A stretch of 11,666 nt of DNA. It comes from an uncultured Oxalobacteraceae bacterium. GTDB taxonomy: Bacteria > Pseudomonadota > Gammaproteobacteria > Burkholderiales > Burkholderiaceae. Below the pieces are notes generated by a model. The model did no database searches. It saw nothing but the letters and a program-made list of their open reading frames with translations, and was not told the origin of the DNA. Made by a program: the position numbers and the translations under genes. The DNA lies in NCBI GenBank assembly GCA_946478765.1, contig CAMLDH010000093.1, positions 1 through 11,666 of the forward strand, written 5' to 3'. Below, piece after piece: positions 11,066 to 11,666 of the stretch. Position 1 is the stretch's first letter; the number at the start of each line of letters is the position of its first letter.

Positions 11066-11074
11066 AGTATAGCA
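11066..11074 (-). promoter_or_regulatory. Candidate extended -10 promoter of tRNA-fMet
   Basis: TGCTATACT on the minus strand, between the DUF1684 stop and the tRNA, is an extended -10 element ending 13 bases before the mature tRNA 5' end. Initiation near 11059 would leave a 5' leader of about 7 nt for RNase P. The -35 region is poor (TGCACT at 16-base spacing matches 3/6). The same 9-base element precedes typA. Confidence 0.55.
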
Positions 11075-11111
11075 AATTCCCGGAACGAGTGCATTGCAGC
11101 GTGGCCCTCGG

Positions 11112-11666
11112 CTAACCAGTGAGCGCGTCCAGATCCACGACGCGCTCTCCAGCCGGCACCTCGAACGGCAACCTGTTTTCCGCGGGCGAAAGCGGACACG
11201 ACCAGCGGTCGTCGTACGTGCACGATGGGTTGTAGGCAAAATTGAAATCGAGCACGAATTCGGATGCCGACGCGCCAAGATCGGCGCCTTTGATCGTGTC
11301 GTAGAGATAGCGGCCGCCCCCGTAAGTCGAGGCGCCATTGCTGGAATCGCCAAACGGAAGCCAGAGTCCGCCGCCATAACCTTCTATCCAGTAAAGCACG
11401 AGCGCGTACCCGGCGCCGCGCACCGCGAACTCGACGGCAGCTACGCGCGTGAACCGCGTGACACCGTCAGCCGCGAGCGCCAATTCGAACGTGCTCCGGG
11501 TTGCCAGCGGTTTGACGACGCCCGTGATCCGCCACGCGGAATCGTAGGGGAACCACGACGCGCCGCGCCATCGGGTGCGGTGCTGGTAAGGAATGGGACT
11601 GTCCGCGTGCTCGCGAAACAGCCGGTCGCTCGCCGCGCGAAAATTGTCGGATGCGCGCTTCGGATC
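11112..11666 (-). CDS. DUF1684 family protein of unknown function, 5' end beyond the window
   Basis: The frame is open from the right edge to a TAG at 11114-11112, giving 184 codons. The true start lies outside the window; an in-frame TTG at 11483 falls mid-domain and is not credible. Visible blocks match the DUF1684 pattern. In order they are an N-terminal FREHADSPIP segment, a WRGASWFPYDSAWRITG block, LVLYWIEGYGGGLWLPFGD, STYGGGRYL, and DFNFAYNPSCTYDDRWSCPL followed by ENRLPFEVPAGER. The two Cys residues are spaced C-x7-C. No signal peptide or membrane segment is visible in this part. The function of the family is not established as far as I know. Two 60-base blocks counted by hand here have 44 and 45 G+C; blocks in nusA and infB have 32 and 37. 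The GC-rich codon use is therefore unlike the neighbours. It ends 59 bases before the tRNA. Confidence 0.8.
   Translation of the reverse strand, partial: DPKRASDNFRAASDRLFREHADSPIPYQHRTRWRGASWFPYDSAWRITGVVKPLATRSTFELALAADGVTRFTRVAAVEFAVRGAGYALVLYWIEGYGGGLWLPFGDSSNGASTYGGGRYLYDTIKGADLGASASEFVLDFNFAYNPSCTYDDRWSCPLSPAENRLPFEVPAGERVVDLDALTG

Overview
This window is an ordinary housekeeping region of a betaproteobacterial chromosome. It most resembles Burkholderiales, possibly Oxalobacteraceae. That placement rests on gene order, protein style and moderate GC, not on a database search. Every supported gene lies on the minus strand, so the biology reads from right to left. In transcription order: a partial DUF1684-family gene (11666-11112), the initiator tRNA-fMet (11052-10976), scpB, rluB, rimP, nusA, infB, rbfA, truB, and the 5' part of typA, which runs off the left edge.

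The core is the classic rimP-nusA-infB-rbfA-truB cluster. It covers 30S maturation (RimP, RbfA), transcription elongation, termination and antitermination (NusA), translation initiation (IF2) and tRNA U55 pseudouridylation (TruB). Upstream are the chromosome-segregation gene scpB and the 23S rRNA pseudouridine synthase gene rluB, which overlap each other. typA (BipA), a ribosome-associated GTPase, follows truB with its own likely promoter. An initiator tRNA sits at the head of the array. E. coli places metY (tRNA-fMet) directly before rimP-nusA-infB, but here scpB-rluB lies in between.

The most interesting non-coding part is the 307-base gap between rluB and rimP. It holds a near-consensus sigma-70-type promoter (TTGCGG, 17-base spacer, TATAAT). 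Next comes a leader with two tandem GCCCATAG copies, then a strong intrinsic terminator whose 5' arm (ATGGGC) is complementary to those copies. A GGAG ribosome-binding site then points to a TTG start for rimP. This is a plausible attenuator controlling the nusA-infB operon. A second strong structure is a perfect 11-bp hairpin without a T tract between infB and rbfA.

I see no mobile element, CRISPR array, prophage, defence locus or novel multi-gene system. The findings are mainly regulatory hypotheses. The right-end DUF1684 gene is visibly richer in GC than the rest and has no obvious functional link to its neighbours.
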